Source: Flagellimonas aequoris
Lineage (GTDB): Bacteria; Bacteroidota; Bacteroidia; Flavobacteriales; Flavobacteriaceae
Reading direction: 5' to 3'
DNA: 64,000 nucleotides
NCBI RefSeq assembly: GCF_003584165.1
Contig: NZ_QXFJ01000023.1
Span: forward strand, 186,001 to 250,000
Shown here piece after piece: positions 9,200 through 17,330 of the stretch. The notes beneath the pieces were generated by a model that was given only the letters and a program-made list of their open reading frames with translations, was not told the DNA's origin and made no database searches. Position 1 is the first letter of the stretch; each line of letters begins with the position of its first letter. Position numbers and translations under genes: made by a program.

Positions 9200-10552
9200 A
9201 TGCAATCTTATTGGCGACTGCACAGATACCCGATACTTTTTGCTATCGCCAGTATCCTGTTCTACGCCTCTTTTGCCTATGACCTTGTCCGCACGGACAC
9301 GGTAAAACTGTTTATGCTCTTTGGTGCAACTTTTTTCCTGTACTACAAGATCATGCAGTTTGAAAAGTGGAACTTTAAGTTCCTTTTGGTGATAGGCATC
9401 CTTTTCAGATTGGTTTTTTTGGTTGCGGAACCGAATCTTTCCCAAGACTTTTACCGCTTTATCTGGGATGGGGAATTGATCAAGAACGGTATCAACCCCT
9501 ACTTGTACACTCCGGACCAATTGATGGAACAAGGAAAGGTTGTCATCGCCAACATGCAGGAGTTGCATGCGGGCATGAGCGAACTCAACGCCCGGCATTT
9601 TAGCAACTATCCCCCAGTGAACCAAATCCTTTTTGCCCTTTCTGCCCTTTTGGGCGGGGAGAGTGTTTTGGGATCCATGATCGCCATGCGATTGATCATC
9701 ATTTTGGCAGACCTTGGGATACTTTACTTCGGAAGGAAGTTGCTCCAACAACTTAACCAAGCCAACCACATGGTTTTTTGGTACTTTTTAAATCCCTTGG
9801 TCATCATAGAACTTACGGGCAACCTTCATTTTGAAGGGGTCATGTTGTTTTTCTTTGTTTGGTCGCTTTATCTGCTCGCCAAACAGCAATGGGTTTGGGC
9901 CGCACCGATTTATGCTGTTTCCATCATGGTAAAACTGGTGCCCTTGTTATTATTGCCCATTCTACTAAAATACCTTGGCTTAAAAAAAAGTATCGGATTT
10001 TATGCGCTCACCATAGTGGGCTGCTTGGCATTGCTCCTTCCATTTTATTCCCCAGTATTCATCGATAATTATGCAGAGACCCTAAAACTCTGGTTTTCCA
10101 ACTTTGAATTCAATGCCGGAATCTATAATGTGGTCAAGAAAATTGCAGTGACCTATTATGAGGCCAAACCTTGGGAGCTCATCGATACCTATGGAGCCCT
10201 CATCACAAAAATTGTAATCGTAATCACCCTATTGATTACCTTCTTCCGAAAGAATCAAAAACTGCCCACTGTCATAACCTCCATGGTTTTGGTGCTCTCC
10301 TGTTATTACTTTTTGACCAGTACCGTGCACCCGTGGTACGTGGTGTTCCTCATGGGGATTTCCATCTTTTCATCCCTCCGGTTTCCACTGGTCTGGTCGC
10401 TGATGGTCATTTTGAGCTATCAAGCCTATGCCAATGCGGATTACAAGGAGCATCTTTGGTTATTGGCCATTGAATACATTTTGGTGATCGGCTATTTTAT
10501 TTATGAAATGATAGGTAGAGGGTCAAAAAAGTTATATTTCTTCAAAAAATAG
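9200..10552 (+). CDS. GT-C family mannosyltransferase-like integral membrane protein
   Basis: A 450-aa protein with roughly eleven hydrophobic segments. LSQDFYRFIWDGELI, in the first large loop, is the acidic signature common to polyprenyl-phosphate-dependent GT-C enzymes, and FLNPLVIIELTGNLHFEG and YFLTSTVHPWYVV follow the pattern of bacterial mannosyltransferases. Such enzymes move a sugar from a lipid carrier on the outer face of the inner membrane. It fits with the two upstream GT2 enzymes: one could charge the carrier and one could extend or export. It ends the gene run; the next 219 bases hold the arginine leader. The sugar is unproven. Confidence 0.75.
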   Translation: MQSYWRLHRYPILFAIASILFYASFAYDLVRTDTVKLFMLFGATFFLYYKIMQFEKWNFKFLLVIGILFRLVFLVAEPNLSQDFYRFIWDGELIKNGINPYLYTPDQLMEQGKVVIANMQELHAGMSELNARHFSNYPPVNQILFALSALLGGESVLGSMIAMRLIIILADLGILYFGRKLLQQLNQANHMVFWYFLNPLVIIELTGNLHFEGVMLFFFVWSLYLLAKQQWVWAAPIYAVSIMVKLVPLLLLPILLKYLGLKKSIGFYALTIVGCLALLLPFYSPVFIDNYAETLKLWFSNFEFNAGIYNVVKKIAVTYYEAKPWELIDTYGALITKIVIVITLLITFFRKNQKLPTVITSMVLVLSCYYFLTSTVHPWYVVFLMGISIFSSLRFPLVWSLMVILSYQAYANADYKEHLWLLAIEYILVIGYFIYEMIGRGSKKLYFFKK

Positions 10553-10600
10553 CACCCATTCCTAGGCTTATTGGAATTAATTTGTACTTTTATCACCCTA

Positions 10601-10681
10601 ATGAAAGGACAAGAATACATAGCATTTACGTTGAGCGTACCCGCTCCCATCAGTCCATTTAGCCCCCGTCGCCGCCCGTAA
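10601..10681 (+). CDS. Candidate arginine leader peptide (26 aa)
   Basis: A short ORF starting ATG-AAA-GGA and ending with the codons for Ser-Pro-Arg-Arg-Arg-Pro followed by TAA. The three tandem arginine codons (CGT CGC CGC) sit at its end, 91 bases before the first gene of a complete arginine operon. This is the architecture of a ribosome-mediated attenuator leader: ribosomes stall on Arg codons when charged tRNA-Arg is scarce. The stretch is far richer in GC than the flanking intergenic DNA. The ORF and codons are seen directly; the regulatory role is inference. A chance ORF is possible but the Arg run in this position makes that unlikely. Confidence 0.6.
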   Translation: MKGQEYIAFTLSVPAPISPFSPRRRP

Positions 10682-10771
10682 GGGTGCAATTCTTCTATTG
10701 GAAATAGGTGAGTCCATTTCCGCAAAATACAATCAACAATTTATTATTTTATTACAGTTTAAACGCTTGCA
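10682..10771 (+). promoter_or_regulatory. Putative attenuator region of the arg operon
   Basis: The bases between the leader ORF and the first arg gene include an inverted repeat, GGAAAT at 10700-10705 and ATTTCC at 10716-10721, with a ten-base loop. An AT-rich run rich in T (about 10740-10755) follows. A second small hairpin, GAGCG/CGCTC at 10633-10646, lies inside the leader ORF. The first could be a terminator arm and the second a competing structure, but I cannot fold the RNA here and the stems are modest. No clear T-tract directly follows the stem. Confidence 0.35.
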
Positions 10772-11386
10772 ATGGATATTGTAGTTGCTAACGAATCACA
10801 TTTTAAATACGCACAGATCATCTGTGACACCATAGCCGAATCTGCCAAGGTCCGCGGAACCGGTATTGCCAAACGTACCCCCGAGTATATCATGAAAAGG
10901 TTGCAGAATGGCAACGCCATTATTGCTTTGGATGGAGATAAGTTCGCCGGGTTTTGTTATATCGAAGTTTGGGGCAACAAGGATTTTGTTGCCAACTCCG
11001 GATTAATCGTACACCCCGATTACCGAAACCAAGGATTGGCCAAACAGATCAAGAAGGCCGTGTTCGACCTATCCAGAAAAAAATTCCCCGATGCCAAGAT
11101 CTTTGGGATTACCACAGGTCTTGCCGTGATGAAGATGAACTACGAACTGGGCTATAAACCTGTTACGTTTTCTGAATTAACGGACGATCCTGAATTTTGG
11201 AAAGGTTGCCAAACCTGTAAAAACTTCGATATCCTGACCCGTACAGACAGAAAAATGTGCCTTTGTACAGGTATGCTGTACGACCCCAATGCAAAAAAAT
11301 CGGACCCCAGAAAAATAGATTCAAAGGTTTTTCAAAGATTAAAACGGATAAAAGAGAACCTTTTCCTTAAAAAGAAACAAAAATAA
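10772..11386 (+). CDS. GNAT N-acetyltransferase, probable N-acetylglutamate synthase of the arg operon
   Basis: A 204-aa GNAT protein. The acetyl-CoA loop reads HPDYRNQGLAKQIKK (residues 75-90) and the fold runs from about 1 to 135. The C-terminal third carries a cysteine cluster, GCQTCKNF, then MCLCTGMLYDP, which could bind a metal. As first gene of a full arginine operon that otherwise lacks an argA or argJ, the natural role is acetylation of glutamate. Bacteroidetes arg clusters commonly open with such a GNAT gene, from memory. It is unrelated to E. coli ArgA, which has a kinase-like domain, so the assignment rests on context. Confidence 0.7.
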   Translation: MDIVVANESHFKYAQIICDTIAESAKVRGTGIAKRTPEYIMKRLQNGNAIIALDGDKFAGFCYIEVWGNKDFVANSGLIVHPDYRNQGLAKQIKKAVFDLSRKKFPDAKIFGITTGLAVMKMNYELGYKPVTFSELTDDPEFWKGCQTCKNFDILTRTDRKMCLCTGMLYDPNAKKSDPRKIDSKVFQRLKRIKENLFLKKKQK

Positions 11387-11438
11387 GTATCAGTCCAAAC
11401 CCATTCGAGAACTGACACTGAATTTAAAGAATTATAAA

Positions 11439-12629
11439 ATGAAAAAATTAGTTTTAGCCTATAGCGGCGGATTGGATACCTCATACTGTGCCAAATCCCT
11501 TTCACAGGACGAAGGGTTTGAAGTGCATGCAGTAAGTGTGAATACGGGAGGCTTCAGCAAAGAAGAAATCAAAGAAATAGAGAAAAAGGCCCTTGCCTTG
11601 GGAGCTACCACCTATACCTCCATCGATGCGATTTCCACTTTTTACGATACCGTGGTAAAATACCTCATCTTCGGAAACGTACTTCGCAACAATACCTATC
11701 CCCTTTCTGTAAGCGCAGAACGGATTGTACAGGCGTTGGAAATTGTAAAACACGCCAAAAAAATCGGCGCCAAATATATTGCACATGGCAGTACCGGTGC
11801 GGGTAACGACCAAGTAAGGTTCGATATGATCTTTCAGATATTGGCCCCAGAAATTGAAATCATCACCCCTATCCGAGACAAAAAATTGGCCAGGGAAGTA
11901 GAAATTGAATACCTACAGAAAAACGGTATCGATTATCCTTGGGAAAAAGCCAAATATTCCGTCAATAGGGGACTTTGGGGAACATCTGTGGGTGGTTCGG
12001 AAACCTTAACTTCCCACTTATCATTACCGGACAGCGCCTATCCGAGCCAGTTGGAAAAAGAGCTTCCAAAAGAGGTGAAACTCACCTTCAAAAAAGGGGA
12101 GTTGGTGGCTATTGATGGCGAAGAGAACCATCCAGTGGCCAATATTGAAAAGCTATCGGAAATCGCTTCCAAATACGCCATCGGTAGGGATATCCATGTG
12201 GGTGACACCATTATTGGAATCAAAGGAAGGGTAGGTTTTGAAGCTGCAGCTCCCTTGATCATCATCAAGGCACACCACCTATTGGAAAAACACACTTTGA
12301 GCAAATGGCAACAGTTCCAAAAGGAACAATTGTCCAGTTTTTATGGCATGTTGTTACACGAGGGCCATTATTTGGATGAAGTAATGCGCAACATCGAGGC
12401 CTTTTTGGCCGATTCCCAAAAACACGTTTCGGGAGATGTTTTCGTGACCCTTTACCCATACCGTTTTGAATTGAACGGTATCTCATCCGAACACGATTTG
12501 ATGAATGCTTCCTTCGGAAGTTATGGGGAAATGAACAAAGGTTGGACAGCCGATGACGCCAAGGGCTTTATCAAGATTTTGTCCAACTCCGGGAAAATTG
12601 CAAACCACGTAAACCAAGATTATGATTAA
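11439..12629 (+). CDS. argG: Argininosuccinate synthase
   Basis: A 396-aa enzyme that joins citrulline and aspartate using ATP. The N-terminus LVLAYSGGLDTSYC is the ATP pyrophosphatase P-loop (SGGLDT) and AHGSTGAGNDQVRF is the citrulline/aspartate-binding segment. Other family blocks are YSVNRGLWG and IKGRVGFEAAAP. Length is typical. It follows the GNAT gene after 52 bases and overlaps argC by 8 bases, which indicates translational coupling. Confidence 0.97.
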   Translation: MKKLVLAYSGGLDTSYCAKSLSQDEGFEVHAVSVNTGGFSKEEIKEIEKKALALGATTYTSIDAISTFYDTVVKYLIFGNVLRNNTYPLSVSAERIVQALEIVKHAKKIGAKYIAHGSTGAGNDQVRFDMIFQILAPEIEIITPIRDKKLAREVEIEYLQKNGIDYPWEKAKYSVNRGLWGTSVGGSETLTSHLSLPDSAYPSQLEKELPKEVKLTFKKGELVAIDGEENHPVANIEKLSEIASKYAIGRDIHVGDTIIGIKGRVGFEAAAPLIIIKAHHLLEKHTLSKWQQFQKEQLSSFYGMLLHEGHYLDEVMRNIEAFLADSQKHVSGDVFVTLYPYRFELNGISSEHDLMNASFGSYGEMNKGWTADDAKGFIKILSNSGKIANHVNQDYD

Positions 12630-13596
12630 AACGGGAATCATTGGTGGTTCTGGATATACGGGCGGAGAGCTGATACGAATTCTGCTCAACCATCCCCATG
12701 CCGAAATCGACTTTGTATATAGTACCACAAGGGCCGGAAAACCGATTTCCTCGGCGCATCCTGATCTTTTGGGGATGACAGACCTCCAGTTTTCTGGAGA
12801 AATCAATCCCGATGTAGATGTTGTATTCCTTTGTTTAGGTCACGGGAATTCCACAACATTCTTAAATGAAAATCCTTTCTCGGTAAGCACGAAGATCATC
12901 GACTTGAGCAACGATTTCAGGTTGCAGGCCGATTCCATGCTTAATGGCAAGCGTTTTATCTATGGGCTTCCAGAACTGAACAAGTCAGCCATTGAATCTG
13001 CTGAAGCGATAGCCAATCCCGGTTGTTTTGCCACAGCTGTTCAGTTGGCTTTGTTGCCTTTGGCCAAAGCAGATGTGTTGAACCATGAGATCCATGTGAA
13101 CGCCGTAACGGGGAGTACAGGAGCAGGTGTCGGATTGTCCGCTACCTCGCATTTCAGTTGGAGGAACAACAACGTTTCGTGGTACAAGCCTTTTACCCAT
13201 CAACATTTGGGTGAAATTGGGGAAAGCTTAAGATCTTTTGGCAATGCGGTAGGTAAATTGATTTTTTTACCGAATCGCGGCAATTTCACAAGGGGTATCC
13301 TGGCCACGGCCTACACTCAGTTCGAAGGTTCGTTGGAAGATGCCAAAAAACTATATGCAACTTTTTATAAAGATGCTGTTTTTACCCACATGTCCGAAGA
13401 GGAAATCAACTTAAAGCAAGTGGTGAACACCAATCAGTGTCATATCCATTTGCATAAACATGATGATCTTTTGCTGGTAACCTCGGCCATCGATAATTTG
13501 TTGAAAGGAGCCTCCGGACAAGCGGTACAGAACATGAACCTGATGTACGGTTTTCCAGAAACCGAAGGCCTGTTGTTAAAAGCGGGAGTTTTTTAA
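12622..13596 (+). CDS. argC: N-acetyl-gamma-glutamyl-phosphate reductase
   Basis: A 324-aa NADPH-dependent reductase for the third step of the acetylated arginine pathway. The dinucleotide motif is GIIGGSGYTGGELIRIL at the N-terminus and the catalytic cysteine lies in ANPGCFATA (about residue 133). TGSTGAGVG follows as the substrate loop. Length is close to the usual 320-345 aa. The start overlaps the end of argG by 8 bases. A palindromic repeat separates it from proC, the only larger break inside this part of the operon. Confidence 0.95.
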   Translation: MIKTGIIGGSGYTGGELIRILLNHPHAEIDFVYSTTRAGKPISSAHPDLLGMTDLQFSGEINPDVDVVFLCLGHGNSTTFLNENPFSVSTKIIDLSNDFRLQADSMLNGKRFIYGLPELNKSAIESAEAIANPGCFATAVQLALLPLAKADVLNHEIHVNAVTGSTGAGVGLSATSHFSWRNNNVSWYKPFTHQHLGEIGESLRSFGNAVGKLIFLPNRGNFTRGILATAYTQFEGSLEDAKKLYATFYKDAVFTHMSEEEINLKQVVNTNQCHIHLHKHDDLLLVTSAIDNLLKGASGQAVQNMNLMYGFPETEGLLLKAGVF

Positions 13597-13613
13597 TAAA
13601 CCTCAGAAAAAGC

Positions 13614-13690
13614 TGTCACATCGAGCGCAGTCGAGATGTGAAACTTGAATTGATGAAAATATACATCTCTCGACTGCGCTCGAGATGACA
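13614..13690. repeat. Palindromic intergenic repeat unit (GAGCGCAGTCGA family)
   Basis: Two arms, about 13614-13639 and 13663-13690, are near-perfect reverse complements around a 23-base spacer. Each contains the core GAGCGCAGTCGA or its complement and TGTCA-type ends. On RNA this would form a long hairpin between argC and proC. The related core GAGCGGAGTCGA occurs inside argD at 15183-15202. Such short palindromic elements are dispersed in Flavobacteriaceae genomes, as I recall. An ATG at 13685 that would extend proC falls within the repeat and is therefore a poor start. Confidence 0.8.
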
Positions 13691-13702
13691 AATAAGAAAA
13701 AT

Positions 13703-14497
13703 ATGAAAATAGCCATCATAGGAGCAGGGAACTTGGGCTTGGCCATTGCCAAAGGAATTTTACACACCAACGGCGCCACCACCATGTACCTCACCAAAAG
13801 GAACACCAAATCCATCAAGGATTGGGAAAAATACGGGAATGTGACCGTGACCTCAGATAATTTGGAGGCCATAAAAAATTCCGATATCCTGATTTTCGCC
13901 GTCCAGCCCGGTCATTTTACAACCTTGCTGGAACAGAGCAAGGACCTGTTGACCGAAAAACATGTGATCATCAGCACCATTACCGGGTACAGCATCCCAA
14001 AGATTGAAAATAGCATCGGTACGGATAAATTCATTATCCGCAGTATGCCCAACACAGCCATTTCCGTGGGCAAGTCCATGACCTGTATTTGCAGCAACGA
14101 ATTGGGCAAAAAACGTATTGATTTGGCCAAGGCTATCTTTAACCGTATGGGGCATACTTTGGAAATTCCCGAGGATCAAATGCAGGCCGCCACGGTAATC
14201 TGCGCCAGTGGTATTGCCTTTTGGATGCGCTTGATCCGTGCCACTACCCAAGGCGCCATTCAATTAGGGTTCGATGCCAAGGAAGCCCAAGAACTGGCCA
14301 TGCATACCTGCAATGGGGCCGCTAGTCTCTTGATCGAATCAGGTAGCCACCCCGAAGAGGAAATCGATAGAGTGACCACACCCAAAGGATGTACCATTGA
14401 AGGCTTAAACGAAATGGAACACCAAGGTTTGAGCTCTTCCTTGATCAAGGGAATCGTGAGTTCCTATGAAAAAATTAGCCATATCAAAAAGGGATAG
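13703..14497 (+). CDS. proC: Pyrroline-5-carboxylate reductase
   Basis: A 264-aa enzyme that reduces pyrroline-5-carboxylate to proline. The start MKIAIIGAGNLGLAIAKG places the NAD(P) motif at the N-terminus; an ATG six codons upstream lies in the palindromic repeat and is rejected. RSMPNTAISVGKS and the C-terminal block TPKGCTIEGLNEME are the family signatures. Its place between argC and argD suggests it may also handle intermediates that arise from glutamate semialdehyde, linking proline and arginine synthesis. Two bases separate it from argD. Confidence 0.93.
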   Translation: MKIAIIGAGNLGLAIAKGILHTNGATTMYLTKRNTKSIKDWEKYGNVTVTSDNLEAIKNSDILIFAVQPGHFTTLLEQSKDLLTEKHVIISTITGYSIPKIENSIGTDKFIIRSMPNTAISVGKSMTCICSNELGKKRIDLAKAIFNRMGHTLEIPEDQMQAATVICASGIAFWMRLIRATTQGAIQLGFDAKEAQELAMHTCNGAASLLIESGSHPEEEIDRVTTPKGCTIEGLNEMEHQGLSSSLIKGIVSSYEKISHIKKG

Positions 14498-14499
14498 CC

Positions 14500-15648
14500 A
14501 TGAAATTATTCGACGTATACCCACTTTATGATGTAACCCCTGTTTCCGCCAAGGGCATTGAAGTTTGGGATGACAAAGGACAAAAATACCTAGATTTTTA
14601 CGGTGGACATGCTGTGATTTCCATCGGACATACGCACCCACATTACGTAAAGCGTATAGAAAATCAATTGGAGAAAATTGCATTTTACAGCAATTCCGTA
14701 CAAAATCCTGTGCAAGAAGCATTGGCAGTAAAATTGGGCAAACTGTCCGGCTGTGAGAATTATGACCTTTTCATGTGTAATTCAGGGGCCGAAGCGAATG
14801 AAAATGCCTTGAAAATGGCGTCCTTCCACACCGGAAAGGCCAAGGTGATCGCATTCAAGAATAGTTTTCACGGACGTACTTCCGCTGCGGTCGCGGCTAC
14901 GGACAACCCAAAAATCAACGCGCCCATCAATTTACAGCAAGAGGTTACTTTCTTGCCTTTGAACGATTTTGAGGCCTTTGAAAAAGCCATTACTTCTGAT
15001 TCCTATTGTGCTGTGATTTTGGAGGCCATTCAAGGAGTGGGTGGCTTGGATGAACCGACCACTGCATTTTACCAATTCATTGCCGAAAAATGCAAGGAAA
15101 ACAATGTAGTCTTGATTGCCGATGAAGTACAAAGCGGTTATGGCCGAAGCGGAAAATTCTTCGGGTTTCAACATCATTTGGACACTGAGCGGAGTCGAAG
15201 TGTACAGCCCGATATTATTTCCATAGCCAAAGGTATGGGCAACGGTTTCCCTGTGGGCGGGGTGTTGATCCACGAATCCTTTAAACCTTCTTATGGACTT
15301 TTAGGCACCACCTTTGGTGGCAACCATTTGGCCTGTGCCGCAAGTTTGGCCGTTTTGGAAGTATTGGAATCCGAAAACCTAATAGAAAATGCTTCGGAAT
15401 TGGGAGTCTATTTCAGGGAAAAGGCCGCCGAGGTCCCCGAAATCATCAAAGTGAAAGGCAGGGGGTTGATGATTGGGCTCGAATTTGATTTTGAGGTAGC
15501 CGAACTGCGCAAAAAACTGATCTATGACTACCATATGTTCACGGGTAGCGCCAACAACAAAAAGTTGCTGCGATTTTTACCGGCATTGAACATCACCAAG
15601 GCACACATCGATCTATTCTTTGACGCGCTCAAAAAAGCATTGAAATGA
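14500..15648 (+). CDS. argD: Acetylornithine aminotransferase
   Basis: A PLP-dependent class III aminotransferase of 382 aa. Visible marks are FYGGHAVISIGHTHP, the substrate/cofactor block NSGAEANENALK, IADEVQSGYGRSG, and the PLP lysine in DIISIAKGMGNGFP. The stretch between FQHH and QPDIIS carries about eight extra residues, LDTERSRS, encoded by a copy of the dispersed repeat GAGCGGAGTCGA (see 15183-15202). The reading frame is kept and the insertion falls before the PLP-lysine strand, in what is usually a short surface turn. Start is two bases after proC, and the end overlaps argF' by 4 bases. Confidence 0.95.
   Translation: MKLFDVYPLYDVTPVSAKGIEVWDDKGQKYLDFYGGHAVISIGHTHPHYVKRIENQLEKIAFYSNSVQNPVQEALAVKLGKLSGCENYDLFMCNSGAEANENALKMASFHTGKAKVIAFKNSFHGRTSAAVAATDNPKINAPINLQQEVTFLPLNDFEAFEKAITSDSYCAVILEAIQGVGGLDEPTTAFYQFIAEKCKENNVVLIADEVQSGYGRSGKFFGFQHHLDTERSRSVQPDIISIAKGMGNGFPVGGVLIHESFKPSYGLLGTTFGGNHLACAASLAVLEVLESENLIENASELGVYFREKAAEVPEIIKVKGRGLMIGLEFDFEVAELRKKLIYDYHMFTGSANNKKLLRFLPALNITKAHIDLFFDALKKALK
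15183..15202. repeat. Short palindromic repeat inserted in frame within argD
   Basis: The 20-mer CACTGAGCGGAGTCGAAGTG has complementary ends (CACT/AGTG) and the core GAGCGGAGTCGA, closely matching the core of the repeat between argC and proC. It is translated as part of LDTERSRSV. In argD relatives as I remember them, the two flanking blocks are nearly adjacent, so this looks like a repeat insertion of about 24 bases that kept the frame. Confidence 0.65.
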
Positions 15649-16586
15649 AGCACTATTTATCCGTAAACGATATCGACTCCCTCCCCGATTGGGTGGAGGA
15701 AGCAATCAACCTAAAAAAAGACCCCTATCAATTTGAAGGTATGGGCAAACGCAAAACCTTGTGCCTATTATTTTTCAATAACAGCCTACGCACTCGCTTG
15801 AGCAGTCAAAAAGCGGCCATGAACCTCGGTATGGAGGTGATGGTCATGAATTTTGGCAACGAGGGCTGGGCCTTGGAATATGGAGATGGTACCATTATGG
15901 ACCAAGGCACATCGGAACATATCAAAGAAGCGGCTCAAGTGGTTTCACAATATTGTGACATCGTGGCCATCAGGGCATTTGCAGGTTTGGTGGACAAAAC
16001 AAAGGACGAAGCGGAGGAAGTAATCAATGGGTTTGCCAAATATGCTTCCATTCCAGTGGTGAATATGGAAAGTTCCGTTGGGCATCCTCTTCAGGCTTTG
16101 GCAGATGCCATTACCCTAGCGGAAAACAAAACCAAGGAAAGGCCAAAAGTGGTTTTGTCCTGGGCTCCACATCCAAAGGCATTGCCCCATGCAGTGGCAA
16201 ATTCCTTTGTGCAGATGATGAAACTGCAAGATGCCGATTTTGTCATCACCCATCCAAAGGGATATGAATTGAATCCGGAAATCACGGAAGGCTGCCATAT
16301 TGAACATGACCAACAAAAGGCCCTTGAAAATGCGGATTTTGTCTATGTGAAAAACTGGAGCAACTATGCCGATTATGGCAAAGTGGTGAACAAGGATTTG
16401 AACTGGACCATGACGGAGGAAAAATTGGGAAAGGCCAAATTCATGCATTGTTTACCCGTGCGTAGAAACGTAGTGGTGGAAGATGCCGTGTTGGACGGAA
16501 CACAATCCTTGGTGGCCGAGCAGGCCAAAAACCGGATTTTTTCTGCCCAGATTGTATTGAAAAAGATTTTGGAGCAAAACAAATGA
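15645..16586 (+). CDS. argF': N-acetylornithine/N-succinylornithine carbamoyltransferase
   Basis: A 313-aa transcarbamylase. LFFNNSLRTRLSSQKAAMNLG is the carbamoyl-phosphate loop in the N-substituted-ornithine form (NNSLRTR instead of the STRTR of classical ArgF). SWAPHPKALPHAVANSF and FMHCLPVRRNVVV match the AOTC/SOTC subfamily described from Xanthomonas and Bacteroides. With argE downstream, the pathway carbamoylates an acylated ornithine and deacylates later. Whether acetyl or succinyl is used cannot be decided by eye. It overlaps the SDR start by ATGA. Confidence 0.9.
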   Translation: MKHYLSVNDIDSLPDWVEEAINLKKDPYQFEGMGKRKTLCLLFFNNSLRTRLSSQKAAMNLGMEVMVMNFGNEGWALEYGDGTIMDQGTSEHIKEAAQVVSQYCDIVAIRAFAGLVDKTKDEAEEVINGFAKYASIPVVNMESSVGHPLQALADAITLAENKTKERPKVVLSWAPHPKALPHAVANSFVQMMKLQDADFVITHPKGYELNPEITEGCHIEHDQQKALENADFVYVKNWSNYADYGKVVNKDLNWTMTEEKLGKAKFMHCLPVRRNVVVEDAVLDGTQSLVAEQAKNRIFSAQIVLKKILEQNK

Positions 16587-17329
16587 AGTTAAAGGATAAG
16601 GTCTGTATTGTAACGGGTGCCACAAGCGGAATGGGTAAAGCCATTGCCGAAACATTTTCTTCGGAAGGTGCCAAACTTGTGTTATCCGGTCAAAACATGG
16701 AGCGGGGCCAAAATCTGGAAAAGCAATTGGGCAATTCCGTTTTTTTGGCTGGCGATGTTACAGATCCTTCCTATAACAAACAATTAGTGCAATTGGCCAT
16801 GGATACCTTTGGTCAGTTGGACGTCCTTTCTTTGAATGCGGGGATTCTTGGTTTGGGTAATGTTGAAGCGTTGGAAATAGACACATGGCATAAGACCCTC
16901 GACACGAATTTGAGTTCCATATTTTATCTTTGTAAGTATGGATTGCCCTTCTTGAAAGAAGGGTCTGGGGGACACATTTTGATTAACGCTTCCATAGCGG
17001 CATTCAAGAGTTTTCCAAATCATCCCGCATATTGTGCATCAAAAGCCGGTGCCGTTGCATTGATGAAACAATTGGCCGTGGAATACGCCCCAAAGATTAG
17101 GGTGAATGCCATTTGTCCGGGACCGGTTGATACTCCACTGCTGTGGGAATCGGCAAAGGCCTTTGAGAATTCGGAAACGGCGGTGGTCAGGGCAGAAAAA
17201 GCAACTTTATTGAAAAGATTGGGTACTCCAGAAGATATAGCCAAGCTGGCCCTTTTTATGGTATCAGAGGAAAGTTCCTGGATTACCGGGACCACGATAA
17301 CCATCGATGGGGGCATAATAAACACATAA
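16583..17329 (+). CDS. Short-chain dehydrogenase/reductase inside the arg operon
   Basis: A 248-aa classical SDR. The cofactor motif is TGATSGMG (residues 11-18), LNAG is at 84-87, and the catalytic triad is Ser137, Tyr150 and Lys154 in YCASK. GPVDTPL follows. It begins within the stop of argF' (ATGA) and ends one base before argB, so it is fully embedded and must be co-translated with its neighbours. No step of arginine synthesis needs an SDR. It may act on a related semialdehyde or be a recruited gene; substrate unknown. Confidence 0.88.
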   Translation: MKLKDKVCIVTGATSGMGKAIAETFSSEGAKLVLSGQNMERGQNLEKQLGNSVFLAGDVTDPSYNKQLVQLAMDTFGQLDVLSLNAGILGLGNVEALEIDTWHKTLDTNLSSIFYLCKYGLPFLKEGSGGHILINASIAAFKSFPNHPAYCASKAGAVALMKQLAVEYAPKIRVNAICPGPVDTPLLWESAKAFENSETAVVRAEKATLLKRLGTPEDIAKLALFMVSEESSWITGTTITIDGGIINT

Positions 17330-17330
17330 A

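Noticed and set aside
10551..10600. Bacteroidetes promoter for the arg leader
   Set aside because: TACTTTTA at 10585-10592 resembles a -7 box, but no TTG or TTTG lies at a suitable distance upstream.
13685..13702. Upstream ATG start for proC
   Set aside because: It lies inside a palindromic repeat arm, and the NAD(P)-binding motif begins directly after ATG 13703.
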